NCBI RefSeq assembly: GCF_013385825.1
Contig: NZ_JACAPG010000024.1
Location: 67,297 to 131,296 of the forward strand
Length of the DNA: 64,000 bases
From: Pseudomonas reactans
GTDB lineage: Bacteria > Pseudomonadota > Gammaproteobacteria > Pseudomonadales > Pseudomonadaceae
Direction of reading: 5' to 3'
Below are positions 17,914-26,914 of this stretch, in pieces (position 1 is the stretch's first letter; every line of letters begins with the position of its first letter). Below the pieces are notes generated by a model. It was given only the letters and a program-made list of their open reading frames with translations, was not told the origin of the DNA and made no database searches. Both the position numbers and the translations under genes were made by a program.

Positions 17914-18788
17914 ATAAGCCACTGCCTGTTGCACCCGAGGTGCTGTTGCCTGCACCGGTGCGTGCCCCCAGGGGCTGGCGCGTGCCGCCGTTGAACGCGC
18001 TGATCGGTGCGTTCCTGTTGGGCTTGCTGTTGATCATGGCCGCGCTCGGCCTGGTGTGGACGCCCCACGACCCGCTGGCGCTGAACTTGCTGGCGCGCTT
18101 GCAGGCGCCGACCGCCGCACACTGGCTGGGCACGGATGAATATGGCCGCGATGTGTTGAGCCGCCTGATGATCGGCGCGCACACCAGCCTGTGGGTGAGT
18201 GTGCTCACGGTGAGCATGGCGATTATCGCCGGTACGTTTCTCGGCTTGCTGGCCGGCTTCCTGCGCGGCTGGGTCGACCGTGGCCTGATGATGATCAATG
18301 ACGCGTTGCTGGCATTCCCCGGCATCCTGTTGGCCCTGGGTCTGATGGCGATCATCGGCCCGAGCCTGTACGGCATCGTCTTCGCCCTGAGCCTGGCCTA
18401 TACGCCTTCAGTGGTGCGCGTGGTGCGCGGCACGGTGCTGTCGCTGCGGGAGAAGGAGTTTGTCGAAGCCTCGCGGGTGATCGGCAACTCCGAGCTCTAC
18501 ACCATGCTGCGCCACATCGCACCGAACTGCGTGGCGCCGGTGTGTGTGCTGGCCACCAGCATGTTCGGCTGGGCAATTCTTGCGGAGAGTTCGTTGAGTT
18601 TTCTCGGCTTGGGCGTACCGCCGCCGGCGGCGACCTGGGGCAACATGCTCGCGGCGAGCCGGCCGTACATCGCCACGGCCAGTTGGCTGGGGCTGTTTCC
18701 CGGTGTCTGCATCGCCATGGCGTTGCTGGCGTTCAACCTGTGTGGCGACGCCTTGCGTGACCGCCTTGATCCACGGATGAGTAAATGA
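17910..18788 (+). CDS. ABC transporter permease, DppC type
   Basis: A 292-aa DppC-like permease overlapping the previous gene by ATGA. It has an N-terminal Pro-rich cytosolic segment, then membrane helices, with the LGTDEYGRDVLSRLMIGAHT motif characteristic of DppC/OppC, the EAA loop (KEFVEASRVIGNSELYTMLR) and a C-terminal LCGDALRDRLDPRM motif typical of the group. It acts with the DppB-type subunit and the fused ATPase. Confidence 0.93.
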   Translation: MNKPLPVAPEVLLPAPVRAPRGWRVPPLNALIGAFLLGLLLIMAALGLVWTPHDPLALNLLARLQAPTAAHWLGTDEYGRDVLSRLMIGAHTSLWVSVLTVSMAIIAGTFLGLLAGFLRGWVDRGLMMINDALLAFPGILLALGLMAIIGPSLYGIVFALSLAYTPSVVRVVRGTVLSLREKEFVEASRVIGNSELYTMLRHIAPNCVAPVCVLATSMFGWAILAESSLSFLGLGVPPPAATWGNMLAASRPYIATASWLGLFPGVCIAMALLAFNLCGDALRDRLDPRMSK

Positions 18789-20428
18789 GCATGACTGACG
18801 TATTACTGGCAGTCGATCACCTGAAAATCCGCATCGGTGCTCACGGCCCGCTGGCGGTCAATGACCTGAGCTTCACCATCGCTCCCGGCGAAATCGTCGC
18901 CTTGGTGGGCGAGTCCGGCAGCGGCAAGACCATGGCCGCCCGCGCCGCCATCGGCCTGTTGCCGCCGCCGCTGGAACACTGTGGCGGCCAGGTGCGCTTC
19001 CAGGGGCACGACCTCAACAGCCTCAAGCCTGAGCAATTGCGCGAGCTGCGTGGGGCCAAGATCGGCATGGTGTTTCAGGAACCGATGGTCTCGTTGAACC
19101 CGTCCATGAGCATCGGCGAGCAAATGGCCGAGGGCCTGCGCCTGCACACCAAGCTGACGGATGCGCAGATCCGCGAGCGCAGCCTGGAGATGCTCGGCCA
19201 TATCGGCATCAAGGACGCCGAGCGTTGCCTGACGGCGTTTCCCCACGAGTTCTCCGGCGGCATGCGCCAACGCATCATGCTTGCCTCGGTGATGCTGCTG
19301 CGCCCGGCGCTGCTGATTGCCGATGAACCCACCACCGCACTGGATTGCCTGGCGCAGCTGGACGTGTTGAAGCTGATGCTCGACCTCACCCGCGAGCAGG
19401 GCACGGCGATTCTGTTCATCAGCCATGACCTGTCGCTGGTGGCGCGCTACGCCCACAAGGTGGTGGTGATGCGCGAAGGCCGCGCGGTGGAGCAGGGCAC
19501 CATTGAACAGATTCTGCTGGCGCCCAAGGCCGAGTACACCCGGCAGTTGCTGGAGGCCTTGCCACGTCGCGGGGTACTGGCGGACTTGCCCCAGGCCGAC
19601 GGCCCGCTGCTGACGGTCAAGGACGTGTGCATCGAGCATCCTGGCCCGCGCAGCCTGTGGGGCCGCACCGCGTTCAAACGCGTGGTGCATTCGGCCAACC
19701 TCAGCATTGCACCGGGGGAAACCCTGGCGCTGGTGGGCGGCAGCGGTTCAGGCAAGACCACCCTCGGCCGCGCCATTGTCGGCCTGAACAAGGCCTGTGC
19801 CGGCGCTATCGAGTTTGAAGGAGTGGACATTCTCAAGTCCGGCAACCGCGAGCATCGCCTGCAATGCCAGATGATTTTCCAGGACCCGTACTCGTCCCTC
19901 GATCCGCGCATGAAAATCGGCGACATTCTTGCCGAACCGTTGCGCCATGTGCCCGGCATGAGTGCCGAGCAGAAACGTGAACGGGTCACCAAGACCCTGC
20001 TGGACATCGGTTTAGCCGAGCAGTTTGTCGACCGCTTCCCGCACCAGCTCTCCGGTGGCCAGCGCCAGCGTGTCGCGATTGGCCGCGCACTGGTGCGTCA
20101 TCCTCGATTGGTGATTGCCGACGAGCCGATTTCGGCGTTGGACATGACCATCCAGAAGCAGATTCTGGAGCTGTTCGAACGCCTGCAGGCGCAATACGGC
20201 TTTGCCTGCCTGTTCATCTCCCACGACCTGGCGGCGGTGGAACGCATCGCCCACCGAGTGGCGGTGATGAGCGAGGGCAGGGTGGTGGAAATGGGCGCCC
20301 GCGATGAGATCTTCGACCGCCCGCAACACCCTTACACCCGCAAGTTGCTGGCCGCTGCCAGCCCCTTGGAGAAGCTTGAAAACGGTGGCTACCGCATCCG
20401 CCAGGGCCCCGTACCGCTAGCGCTGTAA
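18785..20428 (+). CDS. ABC transporter ATP-binding protein, fused DppD-DppF type
   Basis: A 547-aa double ATPase. The first nucleotide-binding domain has Walker A GESGSGKTM, Q-loop VFQEPMVSLNPSMSIGEQ, signature FSGGMRQRI and Walker B LLIADEPTTALD. The second, from about residue 275, has GGSGSGKTT, IFQDPYSSLDPRMKIGDI, LSGGQRQRV and LVIADEPISALD. Both sites look intact. DppD and DppF are usually separate; the fusion is common in peptide/opine importers of Pseudomonas and Rhizobium. It overlaps the permease by 4 bp. Confidence 0.94.
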   Translation: MSMTDVLLAVDHLKIRIGAHGPLAVNDLSFTIAPGEIVALVGESGSGKTMAARAAIGLLPPPLEHCGGQVRFQGHDLNSLKPEQLRELRGAKIGMVFQEPMVSLNPSMSIGEQMAEGLRLHTKLTDAQIRERSLEMLGHIGIKDAERCLTAFPHEFSGGMRQRIMLASVMLLRPALLIADEPTTALDCLAQLDVLKLMLDLTREQGTAILFISHDLSLVARYAHKVVVMREGRAVEQGTIEQILLAPKAEYTRQLLEALPRRGVLADLPQADGPLLTVKDVCIEHPGPRSLWGRTAFKRVVHSANLSIAPGETLALVGGSGSGKTTLGRAIVGLNKACAGAIEFEGVDILKSGNREHRLQCQMIFQDPYSSLDPRMKIGDILAEPLRHVPGMSAEQKRERVTKTLLDIGLAEQFVDRFPHQLSGGQRQRVAIGRALVRHPRLVIADEPISALDMTIQKQILELFERLQAQYGFACLFISHDLAAVERIAHRVAVMSEGRVVEMGARDEIFDRPQHPYTRKLLAAASPLEKLENGGYRIRQGPVPLAL

Positions 20429-20449
20429 CCCAGGACTGACTTTGCCCGC

Positions 20450-20472
20450 CGCGCAAATCCCGGATTTGCGCG
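20450..20472. terminator. Strong hairpin between ABC ATPase and porin genes
   Basis: CGCGCAAATCC pairs perfectly with GGATTTGCGCG around a single C, an 11-bp stem. No T-run follows, so it is more likely an intercistronic processing or attenuation structure than a full terminator. It would let porin expression differ from transporter expression. Confidence 0.5.
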
Positions 20473-20539
20473 AACGGCGAAGCCATGCCCGAAGAACAAT
20501 AAAAACACCCCAACCCCCACACTGCCAGGAGCTAAAAAA

Positions 20540-21793
20540 ATGAAAAAATCCCTGACTCAACTCATCACCGGCGTAGGCGTCGTGAGCAGCGGGATGATCC
20601 CGTTCGCCGCCCATGCCGACTTCATCAAGGACAGCAGCGGCACGCTGGAATTGAAGAACTACTATTTCAACCGTGACTACCGTGAAGAGGCCAGCCAATC
20701 GGTGCGTGCCGAATGGGCCCAAGGCTTTTTGCTGGGGATCAAGTCGGGCTTTACCGACGGTACCGTGGGCTTTGGCCTGGATGCCATCGGCATGCTTGGC
20801 GTGAAACTCGACTCCAGCCCGGACAAGTCCGGCACCGGCTTGCTGCAGCGTGACAGTGACAAGCGGGCTTCCGACAGCTATTCCAAACTGGGCGTGACCG
20901 CCAAGGCCCGCTTGGCCAAGAGCGAGCTGCGCGTGGGCTACCTGGTGCCGGACCTGCCGACCCTGCAACCCAACACCAGCCGCCTGTTCCCGCAATCCTT
21001 CAGCGGTACGCAACTGGTGTCCAACGACATCAGCAACCTCAAGATCAGCCTCGGCCAACTGGACCAGGCCAAGGACCGCGACTCCACCAACTACGAAGAC
21101 ATGAAGCTGACCACCATCAGCAAGGTCTACAAAAGCACGGCCCTGAGCGACCAGTTTCGCTTCGCCGGCGGTGATTACTCGCTGACGCCCAACACCTTGC
21201 TCAGCTACCACTATGCCGAGCTGGACAGCATCTACCATCAGCAATACGGCGGCTTCAAGAACAGCTTTGGCCTGGGGCCGGGCAACCTGAAGACCGACGT
21301 GCGCTACTTCAAGGCCGACAAGGACGGTGCGGGCCTGGCCGGTAACGTCGACAACCGTGCCTTGAGTACACGCCTGACCTACCAGTATGGCGGTCACAGC
21401 ATCGGCGGCGGCTTCCAGCAGCAGTACGGCACCACGCCGTTCACCTACCTCGATGGCTCCATCAGCTACCTGTTCACCGAATACCAGTTCACCAACTTCA
21501 CCCAGACCAAGGAGCGCGCCTGGCATGCGCGTTACGACTACAACTTCGCCGACCTGGGCCTGCCGGGCCTGTTGTTCGGCATCAAATACGCCAAGGGTGA
21601 TTCGGCTGAGGTGATCGGCTTCAACGGCGAAGGCCGTGAATGGGAGCGCGACCTGGACATCAGCTACGTGGTGCAGACCGGCCCGTTCAAGGGCGTGTCG
21701 ATGCGCTGGCGCAACGCCCTGGCCAAGGGCAACTTCTACAACGACGTCAACGAAAACCGCGTGCTGCTGGGCTACACCCTGGCGCTCTGGTAG
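20540..21793 (+). CDS. OprD-family outer-membrane porin of the ABC/deacylase locus
   Basis: A 417-aa OprD-type porin with signal peptide ending FAAHA and mature start DFIKDSSGTLELKNYYFNRD. Family landmarks are GFLLGIKSGFTDGTVGFGLD, LPTLQPNTSRLFPQSFSG, YHYAELDSIYHQQYGG, NLKTDVRYFKADKDG and a C-terminus ending in an aromatic (LALW). SD GGAG lies 9-10 nt before the ATG. It lies inside the operon, so it should let the transporter's substrate cross the outer membrane. It is shorter than the 8.5-kb porin and closest in layout to the 48.8-kb porin by eye. Confidence 0.93.
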   Translation: MKKSLTQLITGVGVVSSGMIPFAAHADFIKDSSGTLELKNYYFNRDYREEASQSVRAEWAQGFLLGIKSGFTDGTVGFGLDAIGMLGVKLDSSPDKSGTGLLQRDSDKRASDSYSKLGVTAKARLAKSELRVGYLVPDLPTLQPNTSRLFPQSFSGTQLVSNDISNLKISLGQLDQAKDRDSTNYEDMKLTTISKVYKSTALSDQFRFAGGDYSLTPNTLLSYHYAELDSIYHQQYGGFKNSFGLGPGNLKTDVRYFKADKDGAGLAGNVDNRALSTRLTYQYGGHSIGGGFQQQYGTTPFTYLDGSISYLFTEYQFTNFTQTKERAWHARYDYNFADLGLPGLLFGIKYAKGDSAEVIGFNGEGREWERDLDISYVVQTGPFKGVSMRWRNALAKGNFYNDVNENRVLLGYTLALW

Positions 21794-21801
21794 CCACAGG
21801 C

Positions 21802-21853
21802 GGGGCGGCCTGGGCTGATCGGTTTTGCAGATCAAGATAGCCCCGGCCGCCCT
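21802..21853. terminator. Imperfect long inverted repeat after the porin gene
   Basis: GGGCGGCC..GGGCT at 21803-21815 faces AGCCCC.GGCCGCCC at 21839-21852, with the TGATC-N9-GATCA dyad (21817-21835) at the tip. It may form a stem-loop in the mRNA, or hold a LysR site in the DNA. No clear T-run follows. Transcription probably continues into the deacylase gene 70 nt downstream. Confidence 0.4.
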
Positions 21854-21923
21854 TACAGGCGATCACCCGGTCTCGTTAGTATTTTCTCAAGTTCTGTCAC
21901 TCGAATATCGAGACTTCTGCGTT

Positions 21924-23042
21924 ATGAAACTTAGACAACACCCCTTGCTGCAAGCGACACAGGGCACCCACCGGTACGTGGAAAGTGAGCATTACGGTGC
22001 AGTGGGTGCCGGTCGGAAAATCTATATCCAGGCGGCGCTGCATGCCGATGAAACCCCGGCGATGCTGGTGGCTGCGCACCTGCGCCAGCAACTGGCGGCG
22101 CTGGAAAATGCCGACCGCCTCAACGCGCAGATCGTGCTGGTGGCCGTGGCCAACCCGGCCGGCCTGGGCCAATACATCCTGGGCGCGCCCAGTGGCCGTT
22201 TTGAACTGGGCAGCGGGCGCAACTACAACCGTGGATTCCCGGTGCCTTATCAGGCCATCGCCGAAAAAATCGAGCACCGGCTCGGCCAGGACATCGACGT
22301 CAACCGCACGCTGATCCGCCAGGCCTGGGGTGAATGCCTGCGCGCCGCCCAGCCGATGGATGAGTACCAGTCGCTGCAACAGACCCTGATGCTGCTGGCC
22401 CACGATGCCGACATCGTGCTCGACCTGCATTGCTCTCGCGAAGCGGCAATGCACCTCTACACTGGTGAGTCGGTGTGGCCGACCATCGAGCCATTGGCCC
22501 GTTACATCGGTGCCGAGGCGACCTTGCTGGCGACTGATTCCCAGGCCAATTCCTTTGACGAAGCGCTGTACTTGCTGTGGGTCAACCTGCGCGAGCGTTT
22601 TGGCGCGCGTTTTCCGATCCCGGACAGCAGCATCGCGGTGACGGTCGAGCACCGTGGCCAGCGTGACGTGTCTTACGAGCTGGCGGACCATGACGCCACC
22701 GCGATCATCGATTACCTGACCCACCTCGGCGCCATCGATGGCACCCCGCGCCCTTTGCCGGCGCTGCGCAGCCCGGCCACGCCGCTGGCGGGCAGCGAGC
22801 AGTTCTACGCACCGAGTGCCGGGGTGCTGGTGCACCGTGCGGCGGTGGGCAGCCGGATCGAAGCAGGGCAGGCGCTGTTCGATATCGTCGACCCCCACAG
22901 CGGCAAGACCGTCACGGTCAACAGTCACAACACCGGTGTGCTGTACATGCGCCGAGATGTGCGGTTTGTGAAACCGGGGGACCCGTTGGGTCGTGTCTCC
23001 GGAGCTACACCGATTCGCAGCGGCAAGCTGCTCAGCGCTTGA
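21924..23042 (+). CDS. AstE/aspartoacylase-family zinc deacylase
   Basis: A 372-aa M14-type metallo-deacylase of the succinylglutamate desuccinylase/aspartoacylase family. The zinc ligands read as H40xxE43 in ALHADETPAM and H170 in VLDLHCS; E243 in VTVEHRG is the likely catalytic acid. The last 80 residues form a separate biotinyl-lipoyl-like beta domain (FYAPSAGVLVHRAAVGSRIE, AGQALFDIVDPHSG), often present in this branch. Relatives remove acyl groups from amino acids such as N-succinylglutamate, N-acetylaspartate and N-acetyl-diaminobutyrate. No signal peptide, so it acts after import. The ATG at 21924 begins the conserved region; its ribosome site is weak. The next gene is an ornithine aminotransferase, which suggests an N-acyl-ornithine-like substrate (inference). 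Confidence 0.87.
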   Translation: MKLRQHPLLQATQGTHRYVESEHYGAVGAGRKIYIQAALHADETPAMLVAAHLRQQLAALENADRLNAQIVLVAVANPAGLGQYILGAPSGRFELGSGRNYNRGFPVPYQAIAEKIEHRLGQDIDVNRTLIRQAWGECLRAAQPMDEYQSLQQTLMLLAHDADIVLDLHCSREAAMHLYTGESVWPTIEPLARYIGAEATLLATDSQANSFDEALYLLWVNLRERFGARFPIPDSSIAVTVEHRGQRDVSYELADHDATAIIDYLTHLGAIDGTPRPLPALRSPATPLAGSEQFYAPSAGVLVHRAAVGSRIEAGQALFDIVDPHSGKTVTVNSHNTGVLYMRRDVRFVKPGDPLGRVSGATPIRSGKLLSA

Positions 23043-23069
23043 TCCGATATCTACTAGGCAGGACTCTCC

Positions 23070-24263
23070 ATGCACTCCAACCCGGCAATCACCCTCGAAA
23101 ACCAATTCTGCGCCCATAACTATTCGCCACTGCCGGTGGTCATCGTCAAGGGCGAGGGCGTCTGGGCCATTGGCGATGACGGCAAGCGCTACCTGGACAT
23201 GATGTCGGCTTATTCCGCCGTCAGCCACGGCCATGTGCACCCGCGTATCCGCGCCGCCGCCGTGGCGCAGATCGACAAGATCAGCGTGGTGTCCCGGGCG
23301 TTCTACAGTGAGCCGTTGGGCAACTTCCTCAAGGCGCTGTGCCGCATCAGTGGCTTCGATTCCGCGCTGCCGATGAACAGTGGCGCCGAAGCCGTGGAGA
23401 CCGCGATCAAGGCGGCCCGTCGCTGGGGCTATCGGGTCAAGGGCATCGCCGCGAACCAGGCAAAGATCGTCGTGGCCGACAACAACTTTCACGGGCGCAC
23501 CTCAACCATCGTCGGCTTTTCGTCCGAGCCGGACTACAAGGCCGACTTCGGCCCGTTCTGCAACGGTTTTACCGAGGCACGCTTTGGCGATATCGAGAGT
23601 TTCCGCCAGGCAATCACGGCTGACACTTGCGCGGTGTTGATCGAGCCGATCCAGGGTGAAGCGGGTATTCGTGTGCCGCCAGCCGGGTTCCTGCGCGAGC
23701 TGCGCACCTTGTGCGATGAGACCAACACCTTGCTGATCCTCGATGAGATCCAGTCGGGCCTGGGCCGTACCGGCAAGTGGTTTGCCTTCCAGCACGAAGG
23801 CATTCGCCCGGATGCGCTGATCCTGGGTAAAGCGCTGGGTGGCGGGATCATGCCGGTGTCGGCGTTTTTGGCGGATCACTCGATCATGGATCTGTTTGAT
23901 GCCGGCAGCCACGGCTCGACCTTCGGCGGCAATCCGCTGGCCGCCGCCATTGGTCTGGAAGCCCTGAATGTGCTGGAGGACGAAGGCCTGATCGACAACA
24001 GCGCGCAGCTCGGCCATTACCTGGTGGAACGCCTTACAGCGATGAAATCCCCAGCGATCCGCGAGATTCGCGGGCGTGGATTATGGGTCGGTGTGGAACT
24101 GGACCGCGATGCGCGCCCGATCTGTGAGGCGCTGCTTGCCGAGGGCCTGTTGACCAAGGAAACCCACGAAAACGTGCTGCGTATTGCGCCGCCATTGTCC
24201 ATCACCCGCGAGGAACTGGATTGGGGCCTGGCGCGCATCGAACGGGTATTCGTGCAGTTATGA
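23070..24263 (+). CDS. rocD: Ornithine aminotransferase (class III, PLP)
   Basis: A 397-aa class III aminotransferase. The ornithine-aminotransferase N-terminus is seen in ENQFCAHNYSPLPVVIVKGE, followed by YLDMMSAYSAVSHGHVHPRI, NSGAEAVETAIKAARRWGY, the PLP-contact IEPIQGEAG, and LILDEIQSGLGRTGK; the PLP lysine is K254 in LILGKALGGG. It would convert ornithine and 2-oxoglutarate into glutamate semialdehyde and glutamate. It sits 27 nt after the deacylase and overlaps the aconitase gene by 4 bp (ATGA), so a matched pathway is likely. A related omega-amino acid is possible, but the NYSPLPVV motif favours ornithine. Confidence 0.9.
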   Translation: MHSNPAITLENQFCAHNYSPLPVVIVKGEGVWAIGDDGKRYLDMMSAYSAVSHGHVHPRIRAAAVAQIDKISVVSRAFYSEPLGNFLKALCRISGFDSALPMNSGAEAVETAIKAARRWGYRVKGIAANQAKIVVADNNFHGRTSTIVGFSSEPDYKADFGPFCNGFTEARFGDIESFRQAITADTCAVLIEPIQGEAGIRVPPAGFLRELRTLCDETNTLLILDEIQSGLGRTGKWFAFQHEGIRPDALILGKALGGGIMPVSAFLADHSIMDLFDAGSHGSTFGGNPLAAAIGLEALNVLEDEGLIDNSAQLGHYLVERLTAMKSPAIREIRGRGLWVGVELDRDARPICEALLAEGLLTKETHENVLRIAPPLSITREELDWGLARIERVFVQL

Positions 24264-26914
24264 GTGACGCTCTCAACCACCTGCACATCGACGGGCAGCG
24301 CTACGCCTATATCGACCTGCATAAACTGCTGACGCCTGCGCAATTGCACCGACTGCCGTATTCACTGCGCATTCTGCTGGAAAACATCGCCCGGTGCGCC
24401 CCGGCCTCATTACCTGCCGTGCTGGCGCGCGCCACGGGCGAAGGTCCGGACTGCGAGGTGCCGTTCCAGCCCAATCGCCTGATGTTCCATGACACCACCT
24501 GCCTGCCGGCCTTGGCGGACTTTGCCGGGATGCGTGATGTGGTGGCGGAACTGGGCGGCGACCCGACAGCAGTGAACCCGGCGATCCCGGCGGTGTTGAC
24601 CATCGACCATTCGGTGATTGTCGAGCACTACGCCGAAGCGGGTGCGGTGGATGCCAACCTGGACATCGACTTTCGCCGCAACAGCGAGCGCTACCGTTTT
24701 ATCAAGTGGGCCCAGGCCAGCCTGGACAACTTCAAGGTGATCCCGCCAGGTACGGGGATCATCCACCAGATGAACATGGAGTCCATCGCGCAGGTGGTGT
24801 GGGAAAGTCCCGCTGCTGACGGCGGTGTGCTGCTGCATCCCGATTGCATGGTCGCCACCGACAGCCATACGCCCATGATCAATGCCATCGGTGTATTGGG
24901 CTGGGGCGTGGGTGGGTTGGAAGGGCAGGCGGCGATGCTCGGTGAGCCGGTGCCGATTCCATTCCCGCAGGTGGTGGGGATTCGCGTGAGCAATGCCTTG
25001 CGCCCTGGCGTGACGGCGACGGACCTGGCGTTGACCGTGACCGAATTACTGCGTCGACGCAGCATGGTGGGCAAGTTTGTCGAGTTCAGCGGGCCGGGGC
25101 TGGCATCATTGAGTTGGGCGGCCCGGGGCACGGTGGCGAACATGGCGCCGGAGTATGGCGCGACGGTGGTGTTTTTCCCATTCGATGACGAGACCTTGTC
25201 TTACCTGGAATTGAGCGCACGGCCGGCGCCGTTGCTGGCCAAGGTCTCGGCCTACATGGCGGCGCAGTCGCTGTGGCGCCAGGAAGGTGAGCCTGAGCCG
25301 CAGTTCGATGAGTCGATCGAACTGGATCTGGCCCAGGTGGAACCGAGCGTGGCCGGTCCGCACCAGCCCCATCAGCGTCAGTCGCTGGCGCAGGCGGGTG
25401 CCTCGTTTCACCAGCATGTGCAGGGTGAGACCGGGCAGCAGTATTTCGAGCCGTCTTTTGATGCCCCGCTGACTCACGGCGCGGTGGTGATGTCCGCGAT
25501 CACCAGTTGCACCAATACCGCCAACCCGGCGCAGATGGTCCAGGCCGGGTTGCTGGCACGTAATGCGCGGGCGCGCGGCGTGGGGCGCAGGCCGTGGGTG
25601 AAAACCTCGTTGTCGCCGGGCTCGCGGGTGGTGGCGGATTATCTGGAATCGGCAGGCTTGCTGGAGGACTTTGCCGCGCTGGGCTTTGAGCTGGCGGGCT
25701 TTGGTTGCATGACCTGTATCGGTAACTCCGGCAGCCTTGAGGCGCATGTGGAGGCCTTCGCCGAGCAAGGGCTCAAGGGGGTGGTGGTACTGTCGGGCAA
25801 TCGCAATTTCGAAGGTCGGGTCAACCCGAAAGTCCCGGCCGGTTACCTGGCATCGCCGGCATTGTGCGTGGCTTATGCGATTGCCGGGAGCATCGACATC
25901 GACCTGTCCAGCCAACCGCTGGCACTGGACGTCCAGGGCAGACCGGTGTACCTGCATGAGTTGATGCCCAGTGATACCGAGGTGGCGGCGCAAGTCGCGC
26001 ACGTGGTGCGACCCGCGTTGTTCCAGCGGCGCAGTGAACTGCTGTGGCAGGGCACGCATCACTGGCAGGCGCTGGAGGCCGATGGCAGCGTGCAGTTTGC
26101 CTGGCATCCGGACTCCACCTATTTGCGCCGTCCGCAGTACCTGGCGGATGTGCAGCCGTTGCCGGCGACGCGCTTGTCGGTGCGCGATGCAAGGGCGTTG
26201 GTGGTGCTGGGCGATAACGTCACCACTGACCATATCTCACCGGCCGGCACGATTGCGTACGAGAGCCTGGCCGGTGCATGGCTGCGGGAGAGAGGCGAGG
26301 CCGAAGTGGATTTCAACCAGTACTCGACCCGCCGCAGTAACCACGAGGTGATGGTGCGCGGTGCCTTTACCAACCCGCGCCTGAACAACCTGCTGGACCC
26401 TTCGCAAGCACCACGCCAGGGCGTGTGGGCGTGGAATGCCGATCACAGCCACTACCAGCCGCTGTACCTGGCCGCGCAGAGCTACGTCGGCACGCCGACG
26501 GTGCTGTTCGCCGGGAACAACTATGGTGCGGGCTCCAGCCGCGATTGGGCGGCTAAGGTGCTCAGCCTGCTGGGGATCAAGGCGGTTGTGGCGCGCAGTA
26601 TCGAGCGTATTCATCGCAGTAACCTGATTGGCATGGGCGTGTTGCCGTTGGTGTTCAGCGAAGGGGAGACGGTGCAGCACTTGCAGCTCGACGGCGGCGA
26701 GCGCCTGACCTTCCTTGGCTTGGATAATCTGCAGGTGGGCGAGAACCCGATTACGCTGCAGATTGATCGTGCCGATGGCCGTGTCACCCTGAGCCCGTTA
26801 GCGTTGCGCCTCGACTCGCTGCAAGAGCTTGGTTACCTTGTGCACGGCGGCGTGTTGCCGTTTGTGATCCGCAAGACCGTGCAACGGACCCGCCAAGGAG
26901 CGCTTGATGATTGA
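24260..26914 (+). CDS. Aconitase-family hydratase, AcnA-like paralogue
   Basis: An 884-aa AcnA/IRP-type aconitase. The 4Fe-4S ligands are the Cys in ITSCTNTANPAQM and the CxxC in FGCMTCIGNSG. Substrate-site segments IHQMNMESIAQVVW, DSHTPMINAIGVLGWGVGG, RRSNHEVMVRGAFTNPRL and NNYGAGSSRDWAAK are all present, so activity is expected. The start is the ATG overlapping the aminotransferase stop. Finding an aconitase inside a transporter/deacylase/aminotransferase operon is unusual: it suggests the imported compound releases citrate or a related tricarboxylate. Sequence alone cannot separate citrate from 2-methylcitrate or other aconitase substrates. Its last 8 bp overlap the next gene. Confidence 0.9.
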   Translation: MSDALNHLHIDGQRYAYIDLHKLLTPAQLHRLPYSLRILLENIARCAPASLPAVLARATGEGPDCEVPFQPNRLMFHDTTCLPALADFAGMRDVVAELGGDPTAVNPAIPAVLTIDHSVIVEHYAEAGAVDANLDIDFRRNSERYRFIKWAQASLDNFKVIPPGTGIIHQMNMESIAQVVWESPAADGGVLLHPDCMVATDSHTPMINAIGVLGWGVGGLEGQAAMLGEPVPIPFPQVVGIRVSNALRPGVTATDLALTVTELLRRRSMVGKFVEFSGPGLASLSWAARGTVANMAPEYGATVVFFPFDDETLSYLELSARPAPLLAKVSAYMAAQSLWRQEGEPEPQFDESIELDLAQVEPSVAGPHQPHQRQSLAQAGASFHQHVQGETGQQYFEPSFDAPLTHGAVVMSAITSCTNTANPAQMVQAGLLARNARARGVGRRPWVKTSLSPGSRVVADYLESAGLLEDFAALGFELAGFGCMTCIGNSGSLEAHVEAFAEQGLKGVVVLSGNRNFEGRVNPKVPAGYLASPALCVAYAIAGSIDIDLSSQPLALDVQGRPVYLHELMPSDTEVAAQVAHVVRPALFQRRSELLWQGTHHWQALEADGSVQFAWHPDSTYLRRPQYLADVQPLPATRLSVRDARALVVLGDNVTTDHISPAGTIAYESLAGAWLRERGEAEVDFNQYSTRRSNHEVMVRGAFTNPRLNNLLDPSQAPRQGVWAWNADHSHYQPLYLAAQSYVGTPTVLFAGNNYGAGSSRDWAAKVLSLLGIKAVVARSIERIHRSNLIGMGVLPLVFSEGETVQHLQLDGGERLTFLGLDNLQVGENPITLQIDRADGRVTLSPLALRLDSLQELGYLVHGGVLPFVIRKTVQRTRQGALDD

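Noticed and set aside
21897..23492. 531-codon leftward frame opposite deacylase/aminotransferase
   Set aside because: Shadow frame; no motif, His/Arg/Gln-rich composition typical of antisense in high-GC genes.
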